The notes: generated from the sequence alone by a model not told the origin. A stretch of DNA of 64,000 bases from Schoenoplectus triqueter (GCA_964058805.1 CAXKVV010002149.1:467888-531887), one strand, 5' to 3'. Numbered from the stretch's first letter, positions 36,771 through 50,364 are shown. Translations and numbers: made by a program.

Positions 36771-38868
36771 TCAATAAAATTAATATTTGAGGGAATTTCG
36801 AAAAAAAAACTCCAAGAACAGCATTTTTTTAAAGTAAATAAAAATAAAGTAATGGTTTCGATCGTTCAGAAACTTTTGTCTAGATTTCATCCAATATATG
36901 ATCAACTATTTGTTACTGAGTGAGTCGTGTACGATATGATCAGCTATTTCAACAAATTTTATTATAGAAAAACATAAGTAACAATAAGTTCAAATGGAAA
37001 TATATATATATAAATTAAAAGACACTATAAAAACAAGTAACAATAAAAAATGAATTTTTAATTAAAAAATTAAAATTAAAAATATTGTATAATTTTAATA
37101 TTGATATTATTATTGTACATTGATCAAAATAATTATTAAAAAAAATAACATGCAATGGTCGAATTGAGTTCTACTCGTGCTTTTTTCAACTAAGGTCCAT
37201 ATCTAATTATCGGATTGTTTAAAAATTGATCGATAACATCTAATTAATTTATGAATTTTTATTTTTCAGATTGCATCCTGACATGTAAATCAGGTTGATC
37301 TGATTTAATGAGTTGGACGTACATAACATCGGTTCAAAATTGCAGAACCAAACCATTCTTTATCAATCGATGTTTATCTAAAATGTTTATTTTTTTAAGA
37401 GAAACATGAGAGTCTACCTCTTAAAATTTTTTTTGTGTTCATAAAAATTTGAACTCATAACGTCTTAAAAATTATCTAAATTTGTTATTAATTGTTGTGA
37501 CTAAATTACATTTTTTTTACCGAAAAGATGGTTTAGTAATCAAGTGACTAAAACATACACACCTATGTTTATGGATTAACGTAAGCTTAACCGGTAGAAA
37601 AAAAATAGATTAATGTAACACATCAAGACAGTTGTTTGGATGGGACAGTAGTCATATTCTTATTTGATTCCAGAATCTTTAAATAAATCTGAGTTGGGAC
37701 TGTACTTGTCTACCAGGGCACAGTATTATACTAATTAATTCATTAATTACGAAAATTTATGTAAAGAGTTATGGTACTTCTCTCCATCATTTCACTTTTA
37801 TTTGATCCCTAACAATTAATAGCGACACTTGACGACAAAAGGACAGGCTTAGGTTAAGGTGCATGTTGAAATATATTTTTGGCAGTGCATTGACTAAAGT
37901 GTGCTCTTAAGTCTTGACTATTCTTTTATGTATGTCCATTCATCGGGTTACTTTTATATATAAAAAATAAATTAATTAAAATTATAAAAAAACTATTTAA
38001 AAAAATTATAAAACAACGGCCGCAAAACTGAGCTGATCTGTGGCCTAGCTGTCGAACGACATCATTTTTTTTATAATTTCGACATTATGATGCTACAATA
38101 TACGTGCTTGGATTACGACCTCGAAAATAAGAATATTGTACTTTAAAGTCGTATATTTCACACTACAAGTACATATTATTTTTATATTATATGATATACG
38201 ATGATTTTGATATTTTACATTACATAAATGTGAATTCAAAAGCTAAATTCTGAACAAGAGGAAAGATAAATCATCCTCATTTTTTCCCCTATTCTTAAAA
38301 ATTCGTGGAATAATACATTGTTTTGCTACTGTTTCGTATTTTTTGCAATTTTTTTAAATAATTTCTTCTTTTATAATTATATTTTTATTTTTATTTTTTT
38401 ATATAAAAAATAACCCCATTAAAAATTTCACAAAATGTATTTTTTTGTGAAATAATATCAAGATAATCCCCACATCTTGAATACGCTCAGGTTTTAGATT
38501 CTTATTTTATATATGAGGAGAGATCAAATTACCATAGTTGTTGGTGCCACATCATGCCATAAAATTAAATATCAAATAACTATTATTTAAGAATTAAATA
38601 ATAAAACTAATTGAAAGTATATTTTATAAATATAATTTTATATATGTAACAAAAAATTATATCATTTCAATATGATTTATATATGCAACAAGTTTTAATA
38701 AAATCAACGGACTAAATTTTATGATTTAGCAGCCTTACTTAATTACCATTGAAATGAAGTTAAAATTTTATGATTTTTCATATACATATTATTAAGATGA
38801 TGTGGAATACATTCAATAGTTCATTATTATAAATTTATACATAAATAAGTACATAGACACCATGGATA

Positions 38869-38888
38869 CCAATGACCATGGTCATTGG
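38869..38888. repeat. Perfect 20-bp palindrome
   Basis: CCAATGACCATGGTCATTGG reads identically on both strands. It is followed by GATCCCTCCCC, which resembles a family G MITE end, so it may mark an element junction. Confidence 0.7.
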
Positions 38889-39127
38889 ATCCCTCCCCTT
38901 TATATTTATTAGTGTTTATTATGTTTAACATCTAAAATTGGAAATTCATTTTTCATATTAAAGATGCATTTTTCTATACAGTAACAGAAACGTCGCTTTT
39001 GTTTTATTTGAAAATAAGGAAACCGTAGATATAGCTCAAAAAATTATCAAAGAGAACAAAATTAATTTGAACAGTGTTGTTTTCTAACTTGGTAAATCAT
39101 CTAAATAAAAAGAACAACTTTAGCACC

Positions 39128-39405
39128 TTATTTGAATGGATAGTAGAGAAAGAGAGAGAACTGAAAGAAAAAAAAATTATTATTCTTTTTATTTGATTGA
39201 AAATTTAATAAGAGGTTAAGGTTAACAAGGATTACTTATTTAACCTTCTGTAACATTTTAAAGCTTATATTCATTACTCTCAAATTAGAGTGTAACGGCG
39301 ATTAATAATATGAATTAAATAAGATAATATAAATATTATAATTTTCTTTTCCATTCCTTTCTCTTTTATCTACATTTCTTCTCCTTTGATGTTATCCAAA
39401 CATAG
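39128..39405. mobile_element. Possible MITE with TTTGRATGG-type ends
   Basis: The left TATTTGAATGGATAGTAGAG and the complement of the right TGTTTGGATAACATCAAAGG form imperfect inverted ends around an AT-rich core. No target duplication was found. Confidence 0.35.
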
Positions 39406-41163
39406 TATTGAAGGTTCAATTGAAAAAAAAATGGCAAAAATCTATATATACAAGGTCGAGTTCATATCTACTATTATTGTTGTATAAAAGGAGGGTCCGC
39501 TTTTTATCATGTAGACCGTAAAAATTGTATTAAGATGCGAACGGTTAAGATGGTGTCTTTGAGATTCAAACTATAAAAGCTTTCGAGCCGTTAAATGTGA
39601 GTAGAGCACAATAATAATAATTAATAGCAGATTAGAATCCATACAAATCATTGCAATAGTTCAGAGAAAATCCAGAGAAGTTCCAGGTCGTATCTCTGTG
39701 GAGTGTTAGTTAGGAGAAAAAAAAACTGAAAAAGTATCCGTACGGAGTCCCATTAAATTATTATCTGCTCCTTTGACTCTGCATGCAAACACAAGTATCT
39801 ATTCGTTCTCTGGTTAGGCATACCTACCTGTTTATTAGAGAGAAGGGGGCAGCTATGGAACGAAATCTGCTGTTTGTTTTTTAAGCAAGCAGCATCCTGT
39901 TCGTAAGATCAGACACTTCAAAATTACAGAAGAGAAGATCGCTGTAGCGCAAAGTCGACGACATTCGTTGGATACTTTATGAGCAGGATGATGTTCGTTG
40001 AAATTACGAGCAACTGATTTCGTCGCGGGAGCTATGGGCACAAAAGAAATTAGTTCGGACTGAGAGATTCAGAGAGACTCATTCAATTATAATTTTTCGA
40101 CATAAGTGCCCTTTAATTGAATATCGCTACTAATAAATGCCTTGCGAACCAAAATGGTTTTTATTCGATTATTGCCATTTATTATCTGTTGTTAATTATA
40201 ACCGCTCCATTTCCTCCGATAGACAGTCTCCATTTGCACATATATAAACTATGGGAAGGCATTCAAGAATAAGCAGATGTATCATACAACTAGTTTGAGT
40301 CATGAATAATTCTGAAATGTTTGGAAATATTTTTCATATCCTTTTTATTCATTCATTTGTCTGAGTGCCTGAAAAATAAATCATGAATAATTCATAAATT
40401 ATGTAAGAGCCTTGTAAAAAGCCGTCTATTTAATAAAATAAAATTTAACCTGAAAACAAAGATAACTGTATTTGATTGTTTTTTTAACTAGATTAATATT
40501 TTTATAAGATACTTGCTGTAAAAAAAATGCATTTGATAAAATTCTGAAATGTTTGGAATTATGTTTCAACTCAATTTCTCTTTTTCCCCTGACCTAAAAT
40601 GGACAAGCAGCGGCTGATACCAACTTATATGGTAAAGTAAAACACTTTTTCTTTGAACTTGACAGCTTATACTTCCCAAAAGTTTGACTGCATTGAACAG
40701 TAGCTCCCAAGACGCGACAAATTAATCAGGGTCATATCCGTCTTTTCGATAAAAAGATGAATTAAGATCCGGCTTGTGCCATATCAAACTCTCTGCCCCC
40801 ATAGTCTTCAGTCTTCATTAGGGTCTTGAAACGGGTGATCTGGGAAGATCAGGTTCAAATTTCTCATGACGGGTCACGGATGAAGAATAAGCGCGGGTGG
40901 GACAGGACGGGTTAGTGTGGTTCAATAATAAAAAAATCTTGATCTAATTTATATTGAACCCCTACGGATAGAACTTTCACAGATCGGAACGGGTGGGTCA
41001 AAGAACGGTGCGGGAGGGCCAAGAGAGTAAGAACGGTTTTTTTTTTGGCAATTTCATCAATAAACATAAAAACTCTAAAAATTTGGAGTGTTTTGAGTTT
41101 TTTAAGTCACCATTTTTAATTTTTTAAAATAATATTCAAATATTGAATATTTATTTATTATTT

Positions 41164-42468
41164 GAGGAAATCTTTTTGTACCCCATCTTTAATCCCCCGA
41201 TTCCGTCCCCGAAATTTCACGCGCTATTTTCTCCGCGTTTCCACACCACTCTGACTCCCCCGTGATCAAAAGAATTACTTTCGAATTTCTATTTGCCTGC
41301 TGCATTTACTTGGAGAGTTGATCTCCATTTTTTTCTAATGGAGTCGTCCATTTATCTACTTGTTCAATGCACGCTTCAAATAGTTTACGTACGCATATAT
41401 ATACATGCTTAGTCAATGAAACAATTAAAAAGTAAATTGAAAGTGCAAAATAATCAACTCTGTACACATAAGTTGGCTGATGGACCAGGGTGTTTTAGAG
41501 AAAATTGTATCTTGTATTGTATGCAAAATGACAAGCCACTCAAAGCAAAAGATGTCAATTGCATCAACTCTTCTCGCCTACATGCATGATAAAAATGATT
41601 TACTGAACAATTCATGTTTGGTGTTGTAAAAACAATAAATCATTGGTCGTCATCAGCAAATATTTTTTTTTGTTATGTATTATAGCACCACTTTTTATTC
41701 CTAAATTGATGCCTTATTTGTGTACTTTTATAGAGTTATAAGAGGTGGATGTCGCCGATAAATGGCCTTGCAAGCTTGAAGCATCCCTAAAGCTCTTTGT
41801 TTCGACCTGAAAGCAAAATATAAATATCTGGAATTAAAATATAAATACTTAAAAGAAAAATATAAACACCTAAAAATCAAGATACAAACACCTAAATTCA
41901 ATATATAAATACCTAAAATCAAGATATAAATATCTGAAATCAAATATAAAAATATGAAATCAAATTATAAACACTTAAAATCAATATATAAATACCTAAA
42001 AATAAAATATAACACATGGAATCAAAATATAAACACCTGAAATTAAGATATAAGTATCTGCTATCAAGTTATAAATATCTGAAAATAAAATATAAACATC
42101 TAAATACATAATATAAATACATAAAAGTAAAATACGAACACTTAAAATCTAGTTGACAGAAAAATGTACGTGGTAAGCATTCCATTTTTATAAAATATAA
42201 ACACTAGATTGTAAAATATGAACACCAATAAGCAATTTATAACCATGGTATAAACATCCAATTATCCACATAAAAGTGCGTTATTATTTTTAATGAAAAG
42301 TATGTACATAGGGTAGCGTAGGTATATGACGCTGAGGAAACTAATGAACGTTTTTCCCTGAAATTTCCATTTTTCGTTCGTGGATGATTAATTGGCTTTC
42401 CTTATTTAAAAAGTTAGTTAGGGGGACAAAGATGGGGGATTTGACTCCGGGTACTATTAGCATGACCC
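41164..42468. mobile_element. Non-autonomous Mutator-like element
   Basis: 1,305 bp, with the perfect 9-bp duplication TTATTATTT (41155-41163 and 42469-42477). The first 35 bp (GAGGAAATCTTTTTGTACCC...) and the complement of the last 35 bp (GGGTCATGCTAATAGTACCC...) align without gaps at GTACCC and AATCCCCC, an aged pair of terminal inverted repeats. It carries an internal minisatellite and no transposase. Confidence 0.83.
41814..42140. repeat. AT-rich minisatellite inside the MULE
   Basis: A diverged tandem array of about 20-27 bp units of the form AAATATAAATACCTGAAATC covers over 300 bp. The 71-codon minus frame across it (41728-41943) is a by-product of the periodicity. Confidence 0.8.
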
Positions 42469-42674
42469 TTATTATTTTTAGAGCTCATTTTCAAAATTCA
42501 AAAATCATGATTTAATAAATCTCAAAACACTCCAAATTTTTGCATCCCACAAGATTTTCATATATAGAATTTAATGAGCATGATAAATTAAAATTTGGAG
42601 ATGATTTGATGTATTTTTTAGTTAAACTCATGAAAGGCCTCAATGAAATTAAGCTCACGTTATCTTTACTCATA

Positions 42675-45600
42675 TTTTATATAATATTTTAAATATTAAT
42701 ATTTATAAAAATTATAACTTATAAAATATATTTTATATAAAATTTTGAACATATTTAATTATTTTTTGGGTATATTTTAGAGGTCAATTAGTTTTTATTT
42801 AAAATTTATCTATTGGAGGGGCCCAATCCGGGCGACGGGTTGGCATGGGTCGAGAGGCCGATTTGGACCGATCCAAGAGTAAGGACAGGTCAGATTAGAG
42901 GGGGCTAAAATCAGTTGAGGGATGAACCGGAGCTAAGGGGAGAAAGGGTTAGCCACGAATTTGACCTCGGTCGGGGTTGCGGCCACTTAGTAAGCCCGGC
43001 CGGCGAGGGTTTTACCTCTAATTTTCACCACAGAAAGAGCTCGGAATTAAAGGGAACTCGGGTAAGACACGATTTTTTCTTTTTAAAAAAGATACTTTTT
43101 TCGAGTTTTATTCAACCGTGATCACCTGAATAAACAATATCCATAGCAATAAACCTCGCAGAAATAACACAAAATTCATGTATATTAATGCAAAAAATAT
43201 CTCATTTGCAGGCAAGAACTTCAAACGACTGATGTATGTCTTCTCTTTTATAAACCATCAATTCAAGCAACTGAATATATTCTGCGTGAAAAAATTATAG
43301 ATGATCAAATTTTAATGCAGTTATGTGTTTATTTTTGTGAGTTGTTTTAAGATGAATCTAAAATAATAAGAACGAAAAATGTTTCCAAATGAAATAAATT
43401 TTAAATAATAAGAATGAGAAATGTTTGCAAATGAAATAACTTTATATATTTTGAAAATATGAAAAAATTTAACAGAAAATTTCTAAAAATAAAAAAATGA
43501 TTTTCTGAAAAAAAATTATATTAACATTGATCAACTTGGATCAATCATGCCAAAAAATAATTATATTTGATTGTCCTCTCCAGTACAGGCACAGTGTATT
43601 AGTGTGCCAAAGGGCTAAATGAAGATGGAGTGCCGATGTGTTGTGATCTTAGAACGTGAAGTGCCCCCTTTCCGGGGTATAAATAATGTTTCTATTTACA
43701 GACTCTTCAAGTACACCCATAAAATATTGCACAACTTCTGAAATGAGACTATTATTGAACTTAAAATAGTGTTACGTTTTTTTTTATCTTGGAATAAGGA
43801 TCTATACCACCTACTACTTCCTTTATAGAAAATTAATGCAAGAAGCATCATAATAACTGTATAGTATATAACTATATATTGTGAATTGCAGGAAATCCTC
43901 ATGATGACAATTTGTTGGGCTTTATTTTTTCTTCAAGGACAAATGTCACATGGGTGAGTCGTAGGTGAAACTGCTTAAATAAAAATACTAGCAACAGAAC
44001 TTGCGCGAAAATTACTGTACTTTATATTTGAGTATGTTTTGCGAGAGTTCTTTATGTTTTATTTTTATTATTAATTTGTCACTTTAATTTCATTCGTTTC
44101 TCCATAATTATTAACTTTCTATTTATTTCAACTACGTCACTCTATTAAAGTGTTCATCTCAAATAATAATAATGATAATATTATTCATTTATATATCACT
44201 CATTATATTTTTAAAATATTTTATATCCTATAGAATTTAAACTAATTTTCTTCACTATGCATCAATTAGTTATTTAATATTTATTAAAGGGATTCTATAT
44301 TTTTAATTAATATTATATTATGTAAGAGTTGAAGATATTTAAAAATTAAAATCCCGACATTTCGAATACTCAAGTAGTTTATGATTTTTTTATCTAATTC
44401 TTACTTATCTATTATATAAATGGAGTTGATTGAAATAAATAAAATGTTTAGTAGTTATGAAGGGATAAATCAAAATTAAATGACCAATTTGTAACGAAAA
44501 GCAAATTTGAGAGACCTCCCGCGAAATTTACCTTTTATATTTTAATATGTCTTATGATTAATTTATTGAACATAATACAGAAGCATCATAAACAATGACC
44601 AATCATTATGCAATAATGATGCATTAATTTATTTGTTGTTCTCGATTGGAGAGTGCAAATTGCATGGATAATATCAATTCTTTGTAATTAAGCAATTCTC
44701 CAATCTAGTGGGGACAACCAAGAAATCACAGAAGCAGCAGCTTCTGATTGTTTTTTTCTTTTTCCCGGTTTAAATGGACGTCAATCTATATATAAACTCT
44801 TCTTTTGGAACTTCATCAGAAACAATATATTTAGGAATTGTCTACAGGAAATCAATTGCACTGGAGAATCACATCTGACATAGTTTTCCGTGTAAGCATA
44901 ATTTCCATTGAAAATGTTTTGAGATTCGTGACCCCGTATCGTTCCTAGAATCCTAGTAAAAGAAAAGGGGGGAAATGAAGAAGACCAATTCTAATATTTA
45001 GATATTTTTCTTTTATCAAGAAACTATGATGGGAAGCTGCTATATTTTCTTTTCCTATTAAATTTATTTAGACGGATGAGATTTAATAATAGAGATAATT
45101 TTTATTTATGAGCCCACTGTCATTGACACAAAAAACTATAACAGTGAATTTCCTAAAAAAAATATGACAGAGGATCCATTTCTGCGAGCAAATCTCTATT
45201 TATCATGGAAAAAAAAATAACTTGCAAAGTTCAAACTCCAACCACACTTCAACAATATGTTTGTTTTTAAATACCATATTTTCTCTGAAAAATGATGCCC
45301 CATTTCAGTATATAGTAAACCGAGCCCTTCTCGTTTTAAACAATTATGGAATTCGTTAATTACTTCAATACATTGCTGTTTAACTGTCTTAATTATGATG
45401 TTCTCTTTTTTCACTGCACAACTAGTCGAATACTCGGATGAATAACATGCCAATAAACCGAACCCTTCTCAGTTTAAATTTTGCACGTCCCTGTAAATTC
45501 GGTCTGCAAGGAGTTAAAGTTTATGGCAAAAATGTCGTCTCCCTAAAAAGAAGGAAATACAGGTCATGTCATGCACAGTTCAGGTTTTCCATTTACCTGG

Positions 45601-46160
45601 AACTCAAAACACATGCAACCATGTTTACGGAATGAAATGTCTGCCAGTCTGCACCTCCTGCCAGGTTCAATAAAATAAAGACAATATTTTACTCCAAAAA
45701 TTATGTGGCAACAAGAACTGTGTCGCTTGGACATTGGTCCAACAAACATGCTGAGTCTGTCAGTGAGATCTGAGTTTGGTATCTGTGCCAGATTGCTACC
45801 TTAAGCACACGTCATCCTCCAAGACTTATTTTTCTTTTTGGAAATTGTGTGCATCGAGTCTGTACAAATTTTTTTGTCAATGTTTTCAAAAATTCTTATT
45901 AGGTTGTTCTGGTACCAACTCCAAGTATATGAAATTTACAAATTATGAATCAGTATTCAGTACCCGTATCTCCTCTGCAAAGCATTCTGGCTGGGCAGGT
46001 AAGGAGGAATTTGTGTTCCTTCTACTAGAGGAAAGCTTCATGTTCCATGGCAGATTAAGTGGATGACAATGTATTTTAAATTTTTAGTCATTACGCACTT
46101 TCGTCTTAAGAGAAAAAAATGTGTTCTTGTTGGATGGAGGGTTATATCTCACGTCTGTTT
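42675..46160. other. Gene-free stretch
   Basis: No supported gene. 42820-43080 is locally GC-rich without a known motif. Open frames at 45438-45635 and 45776-46066 look slightly gene-like but have no recognisable domain or consistent exon structure. Confidence 0.45.
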
Positions 46161-46167
46161 TTTCAAA

Positions 46168-46530
46168 GAGGAGGGATCCTTGACAATGAATTTTTAAGTA
46201 AATATCAAAAAATCTTAAAAATAGAAAATTATTTATAGATATTTTTTTTACTTATATACTAATAATATTTAAAATTTTATATAATTTTATTATTATTTGA
46301 TAGTCCATCAAAGAATTAAATATAAACCATTACAAATTATATAAAATTTTAATAGTCTTTAATGAACTATCATATAATAATGAAATTACATGAAATTTAT
46401 AACACTATCAATCTATGAGTAAAAGAACATATCTATAATTGATTTTCTATTTTTTTAAAAATTTATATTTATTTAAAAATACATTGCCAAGATGATCAAA
46501 ATAACCCATTGTCAAGGGATATCCCTCCCC
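46168..46530. mobile_element. MITE family G, copy 2
   Basis: The ends are GAGGAGGGATCCTTGACAAT and, in complement, GGGGAGGGATATCCCTTGAC. The interior matches the other family G copies (TTTAATAGTCTTTAATGAAC). The flanking 9-mers TTTTTCAAA and TTTTACAAT match at 7 of 9 positions, an eroded target duplication. Confidence 0.7.
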
Positions 46531-47541
46531 TTTTACAATATGACATGCCTATAGTTTACCCTCGGGACAGAATATAATCATCAGGACTGAGTTACTTTAA
46601 AATAAAACTCCCCAAAAGTTTTAAAAGTAATATTGAAGTTGATCACACATTTCATGATCATTATGACAAACAGGTATCCATTTCCTTCACGGCAGCAGAT
46701 GTGAACTCACACAATATGCTCCAGGTAATTAATCATATTTATTTTCTGGAAACACTACTAAGTTGTGCCAGGTATCAGCTTAGGGTAGGCAGTGCAATCA
46801 CTATACAATAGCCTACAGGAAGCTAGGAGGGGTTGATTGTTTTTTTTCCTCCAGTGCCTTTATATTGAATAACTAATGTTAATACAAAAAAATCCATTCG
46901 TCAATAATTTGTACAGGATGACTGAATGTTAATGCAGGTGGAATCATGTTGGGTTCAAAGTTCAAACAGTTAGCAGGTTTAGGCTCAAACCTGTTGATCC
47001 ATGTCAGACCAAATAACAAATTCGATGTTGTTCCGATAAGTTGATAATATTGACTGAGAATCTCAGCTTTCAAACAAATTGAAATGAACAGGTCCGTTGT
47101 GAAAACAACCTAATGCTCTAATATGGACCGGCCCATTTCTGTACAGATTAGTTAAGCTCCTCTCCGGAAATATGTTGTTAGAGCCTCATCTAATCATTCT
47201 CCATGCATATGGATCCAACTTGAAACACTTACAAATACGAAATTAGTACGGATTGGAAGGGGCAATATTATATCAGTATGAGGCAGTGGCAATAACAGTT
47301 TAAGCACTGAACTCCACATAATGTGGAATGTATCATGAAATACAAATTGACAACTGTATATGTTCATTCTGCTTTTAGATTAAAAACCACTACAAAGCAC
47401 ACACATTTGTGTTTCATCGTGACAGTATTTTCTCTTTTCATTTTAATTCAAAGTGGGTTGTTAAACTTTCTCATTCCTTGGAAATAATACATTAAAACCC
47501 ATAAATTTTGTTACATTGTACAAGAGCAGGAAAAGAGAAAA
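46531..47541. other. Gene-free stretch
   Basis: No gene or element recognised, but it lies just downstream of the possible terminal exon at 47542 and may include its untranslated region. Confidence 0.4.
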
Positions 47542-47672
47542 CTAATAAGCAGCAGTGACTTCGGTTTTAGCACAAACCTCACCAATCTTTTTCAGAACCA
47601 GAAACACTTGTGCCAAAATAACAAATGTGAAGAAGAACAAAAGGCCTGGGACGCGTAATGGATCTTGAAGAA
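47542..47672 (-). CDS. Possible terminal exon of a small membrane protein
   Basis: On the minus strand a pyrimidine-rich tract ending in TATACTAG could be a 3' splice site. It opens a frame [20 protein letters not shown], then [13 protein letters not shown] and KTEVTAAY, before a TAG stop (47544-47542). It contains one clear hydrophobic, membrane-spanning stretch. I do not recognise the family and could not place upstream exons between here and 49516, so this could be a pseudo-exon or chance. Confidence 0.3.
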
Positions 47673-49516
47673 CTAGTATAACAAAAAGTCCAAAAAGAAA
47701 TTAAAAAACAAAAGTGATTGGATTTTTATACTATAGAATCTATAGAATCTATACTCTAGAATTTATACTTATGCGAGAACCGTACTCCTTTATTACAATT
47801 CCCGAACTATCTTGTTGTGGTCAAATCAAGATCGAAGTCATGAAGCTGAATATTTGCTGTATGAATTGAGAAACTTGAACAGCAAATGAAAAAGCCGAGA
47901 CAGGTTGTCTTTCCCATTAGAGCTGATATTAAACAGTGCTTAACAAACAAGAAAATGTATCAAGAGTGATGTACCCTTGGATCCTGCTTTAGGTTTTATC
48001 TGGGCAACTCAAATGAAGGTAGAAGTAGGACAATGGAACTCTTGAACTCTAGAAAAGAGATGCATGGCGTGGCAACTGTTCAAAATGCAAGGAACAGCAT
48101 CACACAAATTAAGTAGAAACATAACAAGAATAAATAGAAAGAAGGATGTTTCACAAGTAATAGAAGGGATGCGTAACAACCATATGGAAAAGAAACAGCA
48201 GCAGCATCATAACTATTCCAAAAGAAATGTGGAAGCAGCAAAATATAAAGAGGGGCGCCTCAGAACTAACAAAAAGCACTGGTGGAATCACTGGAACTTG
48301 TGATACCAATTCTTTAAGGTTATTACCCAAGAATTGCCACAAGTCTACACAACTAGAGAGCATGTCAAAAATTATATAAAGAAAGTATATGACGTATTAT
48401 CAATTATACCACTTTGGTTTTACCCATCTGCCACAAATCAACAAGAATAATATGTTGGATCGAAGCTAGAACTGGTGAACTGGGCTGGGTACCAATACCA
48501 TCAGCTTAGGTTGGAGCCTGCTTCACAACTGGGCTGGTTCATTGTAATAACTGAAAACCCAAACATAAACTGAAAACTGCAGACTATGATCAAGTTGCAA
48601 CAACCGAAACGTATCATATTAGAATTGACATAATCCAACCTGAACCCGAGATTTGACAATAAAACCCAGTTTTTTTTAGAACCAAATCATGCTAACCAAG
48701 CCCAATCATAACCAGAATCCCAACATTGCAAGACCTAAATAGACCTGAACTATCAAATTCAGTCCCATTCCATGATTTCAAAAGTAACTCGGGACCAGAA
48801 GTTAAACTCTATTCCAATATCTATATGACCCAAACAACTGAATCAAATTCAGTCCCATTCCATGATTCCAGGATCAACATTAAACATGGCTACAAGTTTA
48901 TTCAACCAAAACAAGGAAAACGCTATGCCAACATGCACACAAGACCTAATTTCTCAAGACAAAAGGGTTATTAGAACAAAGGAACAGGACTAGGAAACAA
49001 AATTTCCAAGGAAAGAGGTAATAATAACTACAACAGCATACCCAAAAACAAAAAAACACTCTGAAGTGTTAGACAAGTGCAATCACATATTTCTTTGCAC
49101 TGTAAAAAGGGCATAGAAACAAAAACATACAAAAGACCCAAGAGAAATAGAGCAGAACACAAAATCAGCTCATTAATATGCACAAAGAATTTCACTCAAA
49201 CAAACTGAGAATAGATTGACCTGACAAATCCCAATTCCAGACAAAATCATCCTCAAAGTTGTGTGTACCTGCTAAACTCTGGCATAACAAAATTAAGCAA
49301 GGTAGCTTACATATCCTAAGATCAAATTAACTTAAAAACGTAGGATTAACATTACTCCAAGATAGACCTGCCAGCTACTGAGAAGCTAGAACAGTTAGAG
49401 AATTGTTGATACATGAAAGCTCACACATCTGCTGAAAATCTCGTGCTTTTATAATCACATATTCTGGCACTCTGATCCATCGGGAGGCAGGAGAGTAGAA
49501 ACAGCTCATCTTCCAC
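47673..49516. other. Intergenic or intronic stretch downstream of 31K gene
   Basis: Contains a 25-bp near-perfect direct repeat (48753-48777 and 48843-48867) starting TCAAATTCAGTCCCATTCCA. The part next to 49516 is probably the 3' untranslated region of the 31K gene. No exon is firmly supported. Confidence 0.45.
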
Positions 49517-50242
49517 TTATTCGTCTTCATCACTTTCGTCACTGAAGTAGCTAGCTCTCTTTTCTCTCTTCTCTTTCTTCACCTGCTCTCCTCTCTCCCT
49601 CATACCAGCTGCCATCTCATCATCTCCTCTTGTATCCACCACCGAAGCCCAGCCATCCATCTCAAAACCCTCCATCTCATCCCCACCATCAGATTCATCA
49701 CCTCCCTTCTTCTGAGCCCCACGCCTTGATTTCTTATTTGATACTGGCCGCTCTCTTGGCCCCAATTGATTCTTTGGGCAATCATATGACAAGTGCCCCA
49801 ATTCACCACACTCATAACACTTCGACTTGTCTTTGTACTCCCTCCGGCGAATGAACTCCTTAGCTCGACCATTGTCAGAAGCAATAGAGGCAGTAATCCG
49901 GCGGCCATTAAGGATCTTCCCGTGCATGGCCGAAACAGCTTTTGCAGCGTCATGCTTTGAGATAAATAGAATGAAAGCAACGCCTTTGCTATGGCGGGAA
50001 ACGCGGTCTTTGACGACAGTGACGCGAGCGACGCGACCAAAGGTGGAGAAGAGCTGGTGGAGATCGGAATTGGTGAGGGAGAAATCGAGGTTGGAGACGT
50101 ATACAGTGGATTTGGAGGGAGCCAAGCCACCTGATCTACCGGAGGAAGTGGCAGCTGTGGCGGAGGAGGCGGAGGTGACGGGTAGTGGATAGCGGTAGAG
50201 GAAGTCGTCGTCTTCGTCGCCATCTCGGTTGCGCTTCGCCAT
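49517..50242 (-). CDS. U11/U12-31K: U11/U12 snRNP 31 kDa protein (ZCRB1-type RRM + CCHC)
   Basis: An uninterrupted 241-codon frame. It has an acidic N-terminus with [10 protein letters not shown], an RRM at about residues 45-123 (RNP2 VYVSNL, RNP1 KGVAFILF), and a CCHC zinc knuckle [14 protein letters not shown] at 142-155. The C-terminus is charged, with KKEKREKR and an SDESDEDE tail. This order is that of the minor-spliceosome 31K protein (ZCRB1 in animals), an RNA-binding or chaperone component that aids U12-type intron splicing in the nucleus. The start is chosen at the first Met of the conserved MAKRNRD opening. It appears intronless. Two TGGGCT motifs lie just upstream, as for a constitutive gene. 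Confidence 0.94.
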   Translation of the reverse strand: MAKRNRDGDEDDDFLYRYPLPVTSASSATAATSSGRSGGLAPSKSTVYVSNLDFSLTNSDLHQLFSTFGRVARVTVVKDRVSRHSKGVAFILFISKHDAAKAVSAMHGKILNGRRITASIASDNGRAKEFIRRREYKDKSKCYECGELGHLSYDCPKNQLGPRERPVSNKKSRRGAQKKGGDESDGGDEMEGFEMDGWASVVDTRGDDEMAAGMRERGEQVKKEKREKRASYFSDESDEDE

Positions 50243-50348
50243 GGATTTGCTTCTTCTCTCACATTTCTCACTGGCCCTCTCCTACACAACTTCCCTGTTG
50301 TTACAGGCTCTCTGGATCGTGTGAAGAGCGAGGTATCGACATTTTAAT

Positions 50349-50364
50349 TGGGCTTATCTGGGCT
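50349..50364. promoter_or_regulatory. Paired TGGGCT (site II) motifs
   Basis: TGGGCT occurs at 50349-50354 and 50359-50364, about 107-122 bp upstream of the 31K start codon. Paired site II elements (TGGGCY) bind TCP factors and are common in plant housekeeping promoters. Confidence 0.5.

Larger units (their letters stand above)
36776..41050. other. Long gene-free AT-rich stretch
   Basis: No recognised gene in 4.3 kb. It holds a perfect 20-bp palindrome (38869-38888) and a possible MITE (39128-39405), each listed separately. A 62-codon frame at 39853-40041 shows no motif. Confidence 0.5.
41073..42673. mobile_element. Type I hairpin element split by a MULE
   Basis: 41073-41163 matches the inner left arm of the type I foldback element (TTTGGAGTGTTTTGAGTTTT). 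42478-42673 matches its centre and full right arm (ATTAAGCTCACGTTATCTTT at the end). The two parts join precisely when 41164-42468 and one copy of the 9-bp duplication are removed. The outer left arm is missing. Confidence 0.82.

Noticed and set aside
41728..41943. 71-codon minus frame rich in YLYF
   Set aside because: Product of the AT-rich minisatellite period inside the MULE.
45438..46066. Possible plastid-targeted first exon or gene fragment
   Set aside because: The Arg/Lys-rich N-terminus is suggestive only. Following frames are full of stops and no family is recognised.
49600..50289. 229-codon frame overlapping the 31K gene in another frame
   Set aside because: The RRM and CCHC motifs are in the 49517-50242 frame. 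The alternative is Pro/Ser-rich shadow.
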